DNA of 64,000 bases from Membranipora membranacea (taxonomy: Eukaryota > Bryozoa > Gymnolaemata > Cheilostomatida > Membraniporidae): NCBI GenBank assembly GCA_914767715.1, contig OU612070.1, positions 26,834,025 to 26,898,024 of the forward strand, in the 5' to 3' direction. Position 1 is the first letter of the stretch. Every line of letters starts with the position of its first letter. The position numbers and the translations under genes are program-made. The notes under the pieces are model-generated. The model ran no database searches, was not told the origin of the DNA, and saw nothing but the letters and a program-made list of their open reading frames with translations. This document shows, one piece after another, positions 24,102 through 37,490 of the stretch.

Positions 24102-24720
24102 GTGTGTAGTATTTTACATTTCTGGGCTCTGTGCTTTCTGGAGTATGTTTATGTTGTGGTAATTGATACATTGACCCTGGATAGCTTGGTTTTACCCACT
24201 ACCCTCTATCTAGGTAAAATGCTGTAACTCTGCACATGTTGCGAGTGCTGGCTTGCCATTAATGACCAGTTGTTGGGCTGTTGTTCATTATGGAATGCCA
24301 CAACGGACAGCTCATGCAATGTCTTAGCACCAACACTGTCATTAGCATCAAACAACAAAGGACAATAGAAGTCTGAGAGCTTCTCTAAGATTATAAGGTT
24401 TGCCTCATGGCTAGCAGGTTGGATCATCAATTTGATGGCCGGAGTTTTTTACTCACAGCCATTGATAAGCCGAGTTTGGTATGGTGTTCCAATGGGTGAT
24501 AGTGCCTTATGTTATGTAGGTGCATATAAGCCAGACCTGGCTATGAAGTGTTTGGATCCAGTGATTGGGTGGTATCCATTACTTAGAATTCACCAATGTG
24601 AGAAAACTCTTCATTATTATTACAAAACAAGAGTTGATTTCCGATTTCTTGATAGCAAGACATAGAGTCACAAACTTGAAAGTCTGAAACGTGAAAATAA
24701 GATGCAATTCTTTTCTTTAG

Positions 24721-24829
24721 ATGTCAGGAAAAGGGCGTAAAGATACCAAGGTTTGGTAATATACCTCAGGAAATTAATGTTATTCTACTTAAAGATGTAC
24801 CTAACATCAAAGCTGTCTACTCCTCTAAG
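24721..24829 (+). pseudogene. XDH: Last recognisable XDH exon
   Basis: After TTCTTTAG, the frame reads KGVKIPRFGNIPQEINVILL and KDVPNIKAVYSSK before GTTTGA, a weak donor. It matches the YKIPAFGSIPIEFRVSLL ... AIYASK part of the family. The next codons in active enzymes are AVGEPPLFLA, with the catalytic Glu (1261 in the bovine enzyme), and then about 75 residues to the C-terminus. Neither was found downstream in this window. The short stretch expected between 24,101 and 24,721 (YSPEG region) is also missing. Confidence 0.8.
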
Positions 24830-25690
24830 GTTTGAAATTACACAGAGAAAAATAATGGGGTGAAAAACAACTAAATTGTCGGTGAAATCAGAGCAGTGCA
24901 AACTTCAGTTGAAATAAGCGCATATTTTGCTCACAATGCTGTTACAATAAGAGTTAAGTCATCTTAGCATGAGAATATTTGATCGCTGTGTAAAAAAAGA
25001 GCGAAAATTGCTTATTTGCTGGAACAGCGTAAAATCAGAGTAAACCTAAATGAGCTAGAGCAGTCATATAAACATTTGATTGATTGAATGGTTGATCATC
25101 AAGCTAGCTAGCGCATTGAACATGTGAAACAAATGATAATGTAAATGATGGTGTTTGATTACTTTTAACCACTGATATACTGTGTTTTGCTGAAATGGGC
25201 CACATCAATAAATTATTAACTGATTTAGGTAATGTCTTGCACTCATGCTGTGAACGTGAAGTCAAAATTTCATTGATTGCATAATCTGGCATTTATTTTT
25301 GCTAGTAACCCGTAGTACCACTGATTTTAAGTCACTGTCAATTAAATTGGTAAAGTACCAAAGAGTTATTCTTGAGTGTACCCAAGGTAATCCCCACCAA
25401 TTATTATCTAGTTGACAAGAGATTTCGGTAAACAAAAGCCTATCTGTTAAATGAGCCATTGTGGTACAGATAACTCACCAGTCCGTTTGAGATGATTATA
25501 GATTATAAACACTCTTAATCCTATAATAGGTAAATTCGCGACCTTGGTATAAATATCAAATAATCAATAAATAATCAATGGAACTCCCATTTTCATTGGA
25601 AAATCCAACTGAATCCAACTTGAATTCAAGTTGTCTCCCTATTATCAATGAGGAGATAAGTTTCATGTCATTAGGTTGACAGTAATCTAT
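24830..25690. other. No recognisable gene
   Basis: AT-rich sequence between the last XDH exon and the second foldback element. Open frames on both strands are short and show no family motif, splice pattern or codon bias that I could recognise. The missing XDH terminal exon was looked for here and not seen. Confidence 0.5.
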
Positions 25691-25696
25691 TGAACT

Positions 25697-28413
25697 TACA
25701 CTACAAATTTTGTCCGCGACAAACAAGAAATCGTTTGTAAGAATTATCTTCCCGAAGTGCTATAGAATTCCCTCCATTGAATTTTAGGATAAATAGAGAT
25801 GTACCAACAAAATGTAAGGCACGCAAATTGTGACAATCAACACATTGTCATTGTGCTATTGTACTATGTTATTGTACTATGCTATCGTGCAATATCATAT
25901 CCCTTTCACCCAACTTGCCAAGGAGTCCATGTTACCACAATGGCCATGAATTGGGACTACTCAAATCCAACAATATTTGCGTAGTGATAACCTTGCGCTC
26001 TAACGTAGATGGAAGGAGGATAAAAAAATACTGACAGGTAAGCAATCTGTAGCCAAAGTGCGGTCTCAGCTCAGAGTTTTGGTCAGTGCTGGTGGCCTGG
26101 CTGGTGCAGGCCTGTATTTCTAGGGGAGGCAGGGAGGCCTTGCCTCCCTTAGAAAGCTGAATGGAGTGGTCCAAAAATGACATAATTGATTATTTCATGT
26201 CTGAATCAGGCCTTTTGGGATTTCCATTTGCTAATTAAATGCTTTAAAATTGCTTAGTAACAGAACCCCTCCTATTGATGCTTCTGACTAGCCTCGGAAT
26301 TTTGCCTTCCCTACCATTTCTTTCTTAACGGCCTTGTTCTTCATCTCATTGTTGATAGCAGTAATTGATTGGCAGAGAATTCTTGCTCAAACTTCCTGCC
26401 TCAGCTGAGGTCATGAGCCTGATCTGTCAGTTTAACTTCCTATAGAGTAAACAAGAGGCACATCTGTTGATCACAATTAAAGATTCTCAATCATCAAAGG
26501 CTAAAAAATGTTGGAATATCATTTGAAATGATTCAACTGCCAATTTGAGTTAGTATGTCAAAGGCTGATGTCATTATTTCACCTAATTCGAATGCATCCC
26601 TTAAAAAGGACAATCTGTTTGGGAAAACTATATGCCGACCAGGTAATCACTCTGATATGTAGCCTCAATCTATAATCTTTGAGCTATACAGACTACGTCA
26701 CCTAAAATATCCAAGACCTGTAGCAATAGTAGCAATTGATTACTCAGCGTCAATTTTCCGTAAACAAGTTTTTGATATATGCAAATTTATCAAAGAATTC
26801 AATTCGGAAATTACCGATTTATTTAGATGAGTATTTGTGAGCGCTTGAAAGTCATTTAAGATGAATAATGGGCTTGAGATGCGTCAAAATGTATCCTACA
26901 TGCGCAAAAAAGCTTACTTTCTATACGAGTATTTTTGAATACTTGGAAATAATTTAAGATGAATAATGAGCTTGAGATGCGTTAAAATTTATCCATCTTA
27001 CACAATAAAGCCTATCTTCCAACCAGTCTGCAGCGACTCATGACAGGTTTGGTGGATGTTTTGCGTAGAGAAAATGTGCTTGGCTGGTCTTCAAAGCATA
27101 ATTTTAAATTTTATGGGACACTTTTTTGCTACTTTGTCCTACATTATTAGCTTTATAATGTCTCACAACCTTGGCATGAGCTTTTGAGAACTTGGTTCTC
27201 CTCGAAGACCGGTATATTGAGCCGGGTATACAAACAATAACTCGCGCAGGCCTGTAGTTCTAGGGGAGGCAAAAGAGGCACTACCTTCCCTAAAAAGCTA
27301 ATTACAATAGCCGAAAACACTATAATTGAGTAATTCATGTCAACATCATCTCGTCTCGGATTTCAATATCAACCAAAATCACCTGCAAAACCTCATCATC
27401 GTCAACAGTTGTGTGCCGATTAGCTACACCACCTCCTGCCCCTAATGAAGGATTTATTAACGGGATCAAACATAGGTGTGGGTATTCAGAACGTTTGAGA
27501 AAAGTGAAATGGAGTGGACATGTGTTTTAAGAGCATCTGGGTACAACTTGCAATCGGATATGATGTGGCCGCACCGGCGTTGGTTGTTGTTTGGAATGTT
27601 CTGATATGTTTAGGCCTTGCTTGTGATGGTGGTATCTTAGAACTTTTTGATAAACAACTATAAAATTCTACATCAAAACTAATATGTTGGCCATAAATTT
27701 ATTCTGCTTGGAGATTGTACCATTAATTGGAATCCCTCATCAACCGAAAAAACACATTTAGAGCAGAGCTTTATGTCTGCAGGGCTATTACAGCAAGTTA
27801 ATGAGATTTCATACGTTAGCCATTTAGGGAGAGAAAGCTTATTAGACCATTACTATGTGAAAATTATATGTTGGTCTAAAAACATGATGGCTCTTCAAGA
27901 GAGTGGTTTTGGGTGCCACCAGCCAAGCCACCAGCATTGACCAAAATTCTGAGCTAAGACTGCACTTTGGCTACAGATTGTTTACTAGTTGTCAGTATTT
28001 TGTTATCCTCCTCCCATCTATGTTGGAGCGCAAGGAAATCACCACGCAAATATTGTTGGATTTGATCCCCCTTCAGTCGAATGCTGCTTGTTTATGTTGG
28101 GTAATTATGTTTGCTGTGTCGATCCTGAGTAGTCTCAATTCATGGTCATTGTCACTTTGTCAAGTTGGGTGAAAGGGAAATGATATTGTACAATAGCATA
28201 TCTACAACCTCGTTGTTAACATGTGATTATGTTTTAATCAACCAAATCACATGTTAACAGAGTGTGTTGATTGCCAGCATTTGCTTCAGTTATTTTTTGT
28301 TGGTACAGTTCTATTTATCCTCAAAGTCAATTTAGGGAATTCCATAACATTTTGGGAAGATAATTCTTACAAGCAATTCCTTGTTCGTCGCGGACAAAAT
28401 TTGTTGTGTTAGT
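25697..28413. mobile_element. Second foldback element, arms about 400-500 bp
   Basis: The left arm (about 25,697-26,100) starts ACACTACAAATTTTGTCCGC and is repeated in reverse at about 27,925-28,413, ending GCGGACAAAATTTGTTGTGT. The same terminal 400 bp opens the larger structure at 2,525, so both belong to one family. Inside are a 120-bp direct repeat starting GCAGGCCTGTA(T/G)TTCTAGGG (26,107 and 27,246) and a 110-bp direct repeat (about 26,820 and 26,930). A small hairpin with arms GTTAACATGTGATT lies at 28,213-28,258. No transposase was recognised. Confidence 0.75.
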
Positions 28414-28847
28414 AAGTAAGCTAGCGATTAAGACTATTCAGCCTAAAATCCGATATGCTAAGGAGTCAGCAATTGACTTTTGTACACAGTCGATTATAGA
28501 GAGGTCATCGATTAACCTTCATGTCATGAGAAACCTCTGTCACATCATCATCATCACCATCATCATGGCCAGTTCATTGCAGAAAGAGACTAAAAATACC
28601 ACTGTCTGTTTGCCCATTCACCCCACATACAGTAAACAATTCTTTTGATTTATGTTTTTGTGCGTTGTGTGCGATGCCCATAATCACTTGCTGGAAGTGT
28701 GGTAACAGAAGTTCTTATTTTAAAACGTCTAGGAAAACTTAAATATAAACAACTGGCAGATATAAGCCATGATCAGCTAGGAGCGATCTACCTCAGTGAA
28801 AGCAGCACAAGAACCCGTACAACAGTCACTACTATACCACTGATCAG

Positions 28848-29740
28848 AATATTTTTCTATATACTTAATACCAGCATCACAGGTCATAAACATATCTTAA
28901 ACCTTGGAATGTAAATTTGTGTTCGTGAAAACTTCCCTGTTTTTGTATGCCTTTGAATAAAGGCAGAGCTCAGTTTCTTAGATACGAGAATCAGCAGAGG
29001 ATTCAGATGGAAACTAGACTAGAAACAAATTTACCCTGTATTCCAGTTTTTTTGAATTTATGGGACAACTGGTCTTGACTCACAAGCATCAAATGAATGT
29101 AAATTGGATAATGCTTGATCCAGATTATCCCTGATAAACTGGATTATCAGGGATAATCCAGATTAGCTAAGTTAATCCAGATTAACTAAGTGACCTTAGT
29201 TAACCTTATAGGCCTTATTAACCTTAGTATTACCTTAGTATTGGATTGATCCAGTAACAGCATCGAGGTTAATCTTGTGTCTTTCTATATTTTTCTATAT
29301 AATAAAAAACTGATCAAAAATTTTTTCTATATACTTAATACCAGCATCATAGGTCATAAACATATCTTAAACCTTGGAATGTAAATTTGTGTTTGTGAAA
29401 AGTTCCTTGTTTTTTGCATGCCTTTGATGAATAAAATCAGAGCTCAGTTTCTTAGATAAGAGGATCAGCAGAGGATTCAGATGGAATGGTTTCTTTAACA
29501 GACTAGAAACAAATTTTCCCTGTATTCCAGTTTTTTTGATTTTATGGGAGAACTGGTCTTGACTCACAAGCATCAAATGAATGTAAATTGGATAATGCTT
29601 GATCCAGATTAACTAAGTTAATACAGATTAACTAAGTGACCTTAGTTAACCTTATAGACCTTATTAACCTTAGTATTACCTTAGTATTGGATTGATCCAG
29701 TAACAACATCGAGGTTGATCTTCACTGCATCGGGCGCATA
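28848..29740. repeat. Tandem duplication, about 420-bp unit x2
   Basis: The stretch 28,848-29,270 (TTTTTCTATATACTTAATAC, CTTGGAATGTAAATTTGTGT, TTAGTATTACCTTAGTATTG) is repeated at about 29,322-29,740 with few changes. The first copy has an extra inverted segment near 29,118-29,165 built from GGATTATCAGGGATAATCC. No gene was recognised between 28,414 and 30,430. Confidence 0.85.
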
Positions 29741-29990
29741 CATACATAGACAACCACCTAGGTACATTTCCTGATATGTCAGTCATGGTGGCATTGGTCA
29801 TAAACCCACCGGCGATTGTTTTATGGATTGACTAAGCGCCTCTGCTTAAATAATGTCCACATTTTTCATCTCACTGTTCACCAAATACAGACATCAATTG
29901 CCGCCTAGCTGAAACCAAGTAATTTATACTCATCTCTAAATGGACAAGGATGTATCTCGAACACATCCCCGATGATGTGGTTTCAATTAA

Positions 29991-30303
29991 TACGGCCGAA
30001 AGAAAGACACAGGATGTGGCTTGTTAGTGGTGAATGCTTTTTGATGCCATCAATCGTCACATTCTATCAGGTAAATTACTTTTTTATAACTTTAGTGAAA
30101 GTGCCATAAGCTTGCTACAAACATATTTATCCCACCGAAACAATTGTTCAGGCCGAGAGAAAGACACAAGATGTGGCTTGTTAGAGCTGAAGACTTTTTG
30201 ACGCCATTAATTGTCACATTCTATTAGGTAAATTACTTTTTTATGACTTTAGCGAAAATGACGTAAGCTTGCTACAACCATATTTATTCCACCAAAACAA
30301 TTT
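29991..30303. repeat. Tandem duplication, about 154-bp unit x2
   Basis: GCCGAAAGAAAGACACAGGA at 29,996 and GCCGAGAGAAAGACACAAGA at 30,152 open two copies that stay alignable to about 30,303. They share CAGGTAAATTACTTTTTTAT and ATAAGCTTGCTACAA or GTAAGCTTGCTACAA. The pair lies about 250 bp upstream of the first transporter gene. Confidence 0.85.
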
Positions 30304-30436
30304 GTCACAGTTAATTCACTGTCATGACCAACACATCAGACTGGTCGCTTTGGGATGACCCTGGGATCTCCGACTAGTAAATTGTATATATACTGTTTAT
30401 TGCTATTAAGATGTAATGGAATGACAAAGATTTGTG

Positions 30437-30504
30437 ATTGGCTAATGCGCAACAGGATATTTTCTTTTGTTATATATAATTTGGTCGATGTACTCTAAGT
30501 ACAC
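30437..30504 (+). promoter_or_regulatory. Likely core promoter of transporter gene A
   Basis: GTGATTGGC (an inverted CCAAT box) at 30434-30442, TATATATAA at 30471-30479 and CTCTAAGTAC near 30493 lie 60-115 bp before the start codon at 30553. The same three elements occur in the same order before gene B (40775, 40805, 40823), in otherwise poorly matching sequence, which supports function. The transcription start near CTCTAAGTAC is inferred from its distance to the TATA-like box. Confidence 0.5.
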
Positions 30505-30552
30505 TTTAATAGTCGGAAACCTTATACCTGTATTCTTATTTAGCTGTACACA

Positions 30553-33500
30553 ATGGAGAAAGATGGAGCATATTCTTGGATTGTTCTGGTGACTATCTTA
30601 ACCAATGTGATTTTTGTCCCAGGCTATGCCATGAGTAGTATTGGAGTGTTCGCTGATGTTTACCCAGAACTGCTGGGTTTGGACTCCTCAGAGACTAACA
30701 TAATCGGATCTACACTTGTCGGAGTTCTACTTTTCTCAGGTAAGCTGAGATAAACAAACGATATAACATCAGTCTAATTTCTGTTTACACATATCAACAA
30801 GCTCTTACAATACATCAATATCAAATTATCCTAGCAGTAAGCAGTGAAAGGGAGAGGATATGCTGTTGCAAGTTTTAATAAACTAATTCTGTACTTGTCT
30901 AAAAAATATGGCAAAGCTCTTGCAGTCTCTGCTGGTACTTGCGCTCAAATTCACCCTGGTATTACGTCCAAGAGGTGTGAAGAGCCTAGACTTTGCTGAT
31001 TAAAATTCTCTGCTGGATATTTTGATACTTTGTTATTCCATTCTAATTGTCATTGAGATAATGAGTTTCAGATACTTTTTCTCTCAGAATATAGGCCAAA
31101 TCACTAATTACCAAATACAGTCATCGATTGCGCGCCTAGCTGAAACAAAGCAATTTTTACTTGTCTTTAGCTTTGTACTTATGCATGGATGGACCAATTT
31201 TCGTTCACCTGAGGGTCACACAAAACTTAGGTCATAGGTTTTGATTTGTAGGATGTTAAAATAACAGCTTGTCTTGTATTAAATTCTAACTTATGTATAC
31301 TTTTAGCGCCATTCAACACACTACTAATGTCAGTAGTGGGTTGTAGAGTTCTGTCAGCTATCAGCTGTCCTCTGTTTATAATAGGGGCCGTCTCCTCTGC
31401 CTTCTCTACACAGCTATGGCATCTTATTGTGGGACTCAGTATAATCGGTGGTGAGTACATGTACAATTTACAACAGTTTAGAGTTGGTGACTTTTATACT
31501 GATGAATAGTATCCCACAATGCAATCTGAAATCCCCAGATAAATCAGGACTATGATAACGTTTAAGAAATACAAGTATTCACATTACCGCAGCAGACCAA
31601 GGTATTTGCCGGAGATGTTAGCCATTTTGTGAAGGTTTGATATCGTGGACTTTGTGGCCAGCCAACATTCAACAAATTTGATGAATTTAGATATACTCCA
31701 ACCTATACCGGCTTTAGTTTACCAACTGGAGGACTACTCAGTTCATTAAAAGTATTTTGGCTTCAAGTTGCTGTCGAGTTATCTTCTCATTTTCACACAA
31801 TGTCGCACTTATTATAAATTAGAAGTTATCCCACTTTGCCTAATTTATCATATCTCGTCCTTGTATCCGGCTAAACCTAAAAACTTAAATGAGAGAATTA
31901 TTTAGAAGAAGAATCTAGGATCAAAATTGAATGTCGCCAAATATCAGAAGTTTTACCAGCATACTTAAGTTCTTCCCGTATACAGGTATCATTTCGAACT
32001 CCTAGCACCAAGCAGAACAATCAATTGTGTCAATCTGGTTAAATTACTCTCCATAATCCCTTATACTTGCAAGATAGCAATAGAATTGATAGCAATAGAT
32101 ATTTGATTTACTTTTTCCAATCCATATTCAATACTACTGGTTTTAGTTTTTGGGTGGGTGGATTAAATGAGGTCGCATAATTCATTTACTGGTACTTGAA
32201 TCAACCGACCTTATCCAGTGATATGAATAAACGTTAAGCCAGGGATACCCGTCAAACAATTATGAAATATTTTAATCCTGAGAAATACACAAAAAGGCCT
32301 GAGACTATCGCATTTCAAACAAGGATTGATCGAGGAAACAATGTCAATTGAAAATTATTGAAGTTTATTTGGGTCGTTTCCAGCATAAATTACTGTCTTT
32401 CAAGCAAAATATTTAGGAATAGATTGGCCTAATAGTAGTAGTATTGTTATTTTGAAGGCATACTATATCAGATATACAATACTTTTAGTTTCTAGTTACT
32501 CTTTGATTATGGCCAGGTAAAAACTAGAGAAGGCATGAGGGATTTTGTTTTGCAGCTTAATTTGAGTTAAAAATTTTCCAAATACAGTCTCCAATAGCTC
32601 CTTGGCCATATGCAATCAACAGCTTGAAGTCAATATGTTTAGGTTAATTGGGATAAATCCAGATAAATCACAGTATGAAAGGTATTTACTATGGTATCTA
32701 CTGTCATGAGGATATTTTTCACTGTGTTGACGGCGGTGATGCAATACAGAGAGCAAGGAGTAACAGGGGCCTTAGCCCATGATAACGTTCATTATATTGT
32801 GCTAGCCTAAATTATTAGCCATTGTTTTGTATGCCTAATGCCAGCAATCACCACTTAGTAAATCATTTGATTGTATGACTAAACAGAGAGACATTGCGAC
32901 AACACAAACCAACACAATTATGAGATTGTGTTCACTTAATCTTGTCACCAAACAATAGCTAAAGCCCCTGTTTTTTAAAATAGTTCTAATTAGCCACACA
33001 ATTACAAATTATTTTATGATAGGCAACACATGATAACACTCTATAAGATGAATGCTGTGTGTGCAGCCTCTGCTTACGATTGAAATTGCTAGCATAATGA
33101 ATTATGCTGTGCTAAACATTGTCCAGCCTCTATCTCAATTTTAACTTGGGAATCCTATGCTCAGTACCAAGATATGCACATATTTTGTTAACCTTCCCTT
33201 TATTTTGCTAGGTAGATTGCAATTCAGTATTCATAGATCAGTTTCTTGAAAAGTCTGTAATCAAAAAGAGAAAACTCATGGCTGCCTATTGAAAAGCCCT
33301 CGGGGCCAACCGCAACCGTGACCTCCAACGCATGCGCACTGAGCGACCAACCCTTCATATGTATGCCACCAACTTTTAAATCCATCTCATTTTTGTTAGT
33401 ATGCTTTCTGCATTATATAATCGAAGCAAATGAAATATAATCTATTTTAGCCACAATTTCTAAATTGCAAGATGCATACCCGTTTGTGTTGTCTGAATAG

Positions 33501-36500
33501 TCCATCTCAAACTTACAAGTAAGATCTTTCCGAACCCACAGAGTCAGTATATTGTGGAGGCAGGTGTCATATGAGATTATAATAATAATAATAATAACCA
33601 TTTAGTCATGGTTACACTAGCTTGCCATGCACTTCTAGTAGCTTGGCTCAGGAGGCTCTACTGGTCGCTCTATGGATGTTTGACAAAGGTGAAAAAACCT
33701 TCATATGCATGGAAATTACAGCCTAACTACACATGAATAAAAATCTTGTTGAAATATTAAACATTGAAATAAGATGGGAAACCGATCAAGAGCAATTGTG
33801 CCTTAGACTTATTTCAACATGATGTTTAATGATGAGATTTTCTGCTAAATTACTGAATCCGAATCAGCACCATCGATAATTTATTTCTTGATCAGAATAT
33901 TTTGTAAAATGTAGTATCATTAACAATCTATAATCCTTGGTATAAACAGTAATAGGCTACTTGTTGCAGATTATAATTGTACTTGAGACATAGGATTATT
34001 GTACCTGATACAGTGATTGCATTGAAAGCTTGTTATATAAAGGGGCTTTGTTTAGACAAAGAGAGTATATCAAAGTCTAAGGTCTCTGGTGTATTGCACA
34101 ATCGTAAGCATAAATCAGGCATACTTTTAAAAATGTTACATTTTGCTTGCATGCAACTTGCAATGATCCAAAAATGGAAATATCTGGACAGCTCTATTCT
34201 AAATAACCAAACAAATTTGGAAGAAATCGGACTATTGGAACAAGGTGTGCAATACATTACTTTGTTAGCAACGACTGTTTTTTGTAGATTTCCTTGAGAA
34301 ATGATATTTTTCTAAATATTGTTGTGGCTCATTGGGTTTATATTGGTATAATACATAATTATATGTGGGTTTAATTTACCAATGACAAATACTCTTCCCT
34401 AGAATGAACTTCAAAGTTTGGTCAGGAGGAGATAATCACTAAATTCAGAAATAATACTTTTAATGAGCTGAGTAGCTAATATACACTATACTCAAGCTCA
34501 TGTTCACACTGATGAGATTCAGCATCATCTTGGAGGTCATCATAAGCTCTTTGTTATTGTGATGTTGGTTGTACTTATTGGGCAATCATTTCTTTAAGTT
34601 GTAAAAGAAGTGAGTTCACACTTTTGCTTAAACTTCAATGTGTTTCATTTTCTTTTATTAATGCCCTTTCAAAAAATTTGCTCACAATGTTATCTAATTG
34701 AAATTTGATCGGTCAGTTTCGATTCCGTAATCCGTCTCTCTGCAAATTAGGTTATTGAAGAATTTTGATCAGCCTTGTAATGGGGTTGTGTCAGGAGTTG
34801 TTCGTATAATAGGGGACACTGAACAGATGATAGCATAAATTTGCACTTTTTTTTTATATATGATGCTGTCATTAGAGTAGATAACACTTTTTGGTTTGGC
34901 AGCAAGGGATATTAGGATAGAAACAAAATGAGCGTAATTGCATATGCTGACCTGCATTAAAGGACCAAAATTAAAATATTATCAGATTTTTAATATTTTA
35001 TGTAAGAAATCCGATTCAATTATTCCTTAATTTTATCCATAGACTTAAAAATAAACCTAGACGGGACACTATATGGAGCATTAGCATTGAGGCACTGAGC
35101 CATTTAATTGTGGGTGACATAACGACATTGGAAGGTGTAGAAGCAATGATGCTATCATTGATTAACTGTCCAAAATCCAGGCGTTTTGTTGATAACACGA
35201 TCAATTTTGATCGGATTTTGTAGTTTGAAAATAACAATAGCTTTAGCAGCTTGTTCTGAGCAGTTTCATACTATTTTTAGGCTAAAAAGTGTTTTGAACA
35301 ATAAATAGCATATCGCGTTATGAACAAAAATCCTGAATAATGGACAGAAAATCAATGATAGCATCATCGCTTCTACACCTTCCAATGACGTTACGTTTCC
35401 TAACAAATAAGTTCCTCACTTCAGCTGAATATGGTGACCTGTCCTAGGTTTATTATTAAGTGTATGATTTATCATAAAAAATGTCACTAAAATATATAAA
35501 GATAATAATATTCTTGTTTTGAATTTTAGATATCTTAAAATATTGATGGCAGGAATTTAGAATAACATATATACATTGTTATTGTTATAGAAATCAATTC
35601 TATATTTAATACAATAACTTGATATATATATATGGAATTATTTTGTAAAATAAATTTAGAGGCGTATTTCATGACACCTCCCCTCCATCCCACTGAATTT
35701 AATTTTGATTGATTTGGTTTTTATGTTTTGATATATTTTTATCTGATTTCAATTGTATTAAAAATTAAGGTTTTCAGAAACTCTTCTTTTTCAGCATACA
35801 GGTCAGTACATCAATTGTAGTTCGCTGAAACCAAGGAGTTTTTACAGCGAAAGGTCTCATCTGCGTCTTTGATGAAGCTTTGCAAAGAATGGTCTCATCT
35901 TAAAATGATCAAGAGAAATTACTCCGAAAAATACAACCCCATTGTTTTCAATAAAGTAAAACACGGGTTGAATAAAATGTTCTTAGAAAATGAGCGCATC
36001 ATATCTTGCGGTCTAAATTAATAACTTATGATGAATTCAAAGTGACCATTATTATCAGAGCGTAATGCATTATTTTTGTGTGATGCAACTTGAAACTTTG
36101 AGCAACAGTTTTCAAATCTTCCCTTTGCAGTAAATTTTGATTACTAGACATACCAAATTTCAGCAATTCCAGTGATCATTGTTAGCTGATCACACCGGAC
36201 TAAAACAATAAATACTCCAGTAATAAATTCCCGAAACGTTTTCATCAAATTTAAGAAAGTCTCAGTTCAGATTTATATGAGTTACCACATTAACAAAAAT
36301 GCCTTCTTACTTAATAAATGATTCCCTATCATAATTCAACGGCATTAACGCATTGCTTTAAAATGTATTACAGATTTTTACAAGTTCCGCACTAGATTTG
36401 CATGTCTAAAAATCAAATCATTGTTTCTTGTATCTTACTCTAAATGTTTTATATGAGTGATGATGTTCTAATGTATTTTGTTGCAGGAGTCGGTGCCAGT

Positions 36501-37490
36501 ATGAACTTTGTAGCTACTATCGGGATTGTGCCTCATTACTTTGAGAAAAGAAAAGCAGCAGCATATGCAACTACAGGCTTGGGCCCGGGGGTGGGTATGG
36601 TAGCCCTCCCCTATATTTTGACAACACTGCTGCAGAATTATGGTTATAAAATGGCGATGTTATACCTATCCCCTTTGTCCTTGATATCTGTTTCTGCACC
36701 CATAGTATTTAAACCTCAAATAGAACGAGCAAAGCTTAGTTCAGCAGTCGTAGTTATAAAAGATTTTATCCGACCATTTAAACTTTATGTCACAACATTT
36801 TATCTGGTTAATGCTTACTTTTGGAATGGGGCTCATACTTCAGTTAGCATTGTGCTGTTTAGCTACATTGTTAAGAATTCTTCTGTTCTTGTAGCAACCC
36901 TTTCACTCAGTATTCTTGGTGCAGGATTTCTTACAGCTACAGTTTTACTCATGGTGTATCTTATGAAGTTCAAGTTAAATCATTATGTTTTACAGATCTG
37001 TGCAAATCTTTTACTAGCAGCAGTAGGTTTCATATTTGCCTTCATCAGGAATGTCACAGTTTATTATACATGCTCATTTTTCACTGGTATTGCTTATGGA
37101 ATCATGATTGGTAATATGGCATGCCTATCTGCACACTTGTATAGTAAACAGTATGTCGAGAGCGCATTCAGTTTCCAAGAGGCTGTTAGTGGGATTTCAG
37201 GACTGATTGTACCTGTTACCACGGGACTAGTACAGAAATCATACGGTGACGCAGCTGGATGGTGCTATATCGGTGCTCACAGTGTATTGGCTGCTTTAAT
37301 ACTTATACTGCCTGCTATTTTCCGCCAGAGTATGTGGAAGCCTGTTGATAATTACTTGGAGGAACCCAGAGACAGTCCTATCAGGGACGAGTGTAACAAT
37401 GACAATGGCGCTACTGGCGAAGGGGTATCGGCAAAACACAATAAGGCATATGTGAGTGATAAACACGCAAAGCAACAAATATCTTGTTAG
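30553..37490 (+). CDS. Monocarboxylate-transporter-like (SLC16/MFS) protein A, 3 exons
   Basis: The exons are 30553-30739, 31307-31450 and 36487-37490, giving 444 residues. SLC16 proteins are 12-helix major facilitator carriers of the plasma membrane, mostly for lactate, pyruvate or other small acids. The start EKDGAYSWIVLVTI corresponds to the family signature at TM1 ([DE]GGWGW type). HYFEKRKAAAYATTGLGPGVG, just after TM4, matches the second SLC16 motif. Alternating hydrophobic segments cover the rest, with a charged loop near the middle and a polar C-terminal tail ending QQISC. Introns are GT-AG, both in phase 1. The second intron is 5.0 kb and carries a MITE. A possible poly(A) signal AATAAA lies at 37,738. 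The substrate cannot be told from the sequence. The CCAAT/TATA-like promoter and gene B's matching structure support a live gene. Confidence 0.88.
31451..36486 (+). other. Long second intron of transporter gene A
   Basis: GTGAGT opens it and TTTTGTTGCAG closes it. Apart from an (AAT)n run near 33,579-33,598 and the MITE at 35,037-35,466, I recognise nothing in it. An open frame of 106 codons at 33,977-34,297 lacks any family motif and is not called. Confidence 0.7.
35037..35466. mobile_element. MITE family X, copy 1
   Basis: Terminal inverted repeats start CCATAGACTTAAAAATAAAC and, from the other end, CATACACTTAATAATAAACC. Inside the arms, GACATTGGAAGGTGTAGAAG and GCTATCATTGATT are also mirrored. 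The arms total about 150 bp each around an AT-rich centre. A second copy lies at 62,051-62,524. Non-coding. Confidence 0.8.

Larger units (their letters stand above)
1125..24829 (+). pseudogene. XDH: Xanthine dehydrogenase/oxidase pseudogene, partial, about 19 exons
   Basis: XDH oxidises hypoxanthine and xanthine to urate using molybdopterin, two 2Fe-2S centres and FAD. The 2Fe-2S part would lie before this window. Exons seen in order: 1125-1371, 1560-1657, 1803-1915, 2381-2454, 10867-11028, 12490-12619, 13456-13598, 13906-14025, 16048-16194, 17607-17676, 17829-17916, 18080-18164, 21446-21637, 21949-22126, 22666-22791, 22966-23093, 23416-23530, 23982-24101, 24721-24829. Family signatures include [57 protein letters not shown] and [14 protein letters not shown]. 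The locus is broken. In-frame stops lie at 10904, 10985, 11009, 12616, 21464 and 22100, and there is a 1-base frameshift near 18118-18126. The active-site arginine codon (21551) reads GGA. The last exon, with the catalytic Glu in VGEPP, was not found. Segments between several exons are also missing. GGPQG and the overall match favour XDH over aldehyde oxidase. Confidence 0.87.

Noticed and set aside
1125-24829. Aldehyde oxidase instead of xanthine dehydrogenase
   Set aside because: Motifs GGPQG, GGQEHFYLET and the general match fit XDH better; the key arginine that would help to separate them is mutated.
33977-34297. Open frame of 106 codons on the plus strand in the long intron of transporter gene A
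   Set aside because: No family motif, no splice context, and the composition resembles translated AT-rich intron DNA.
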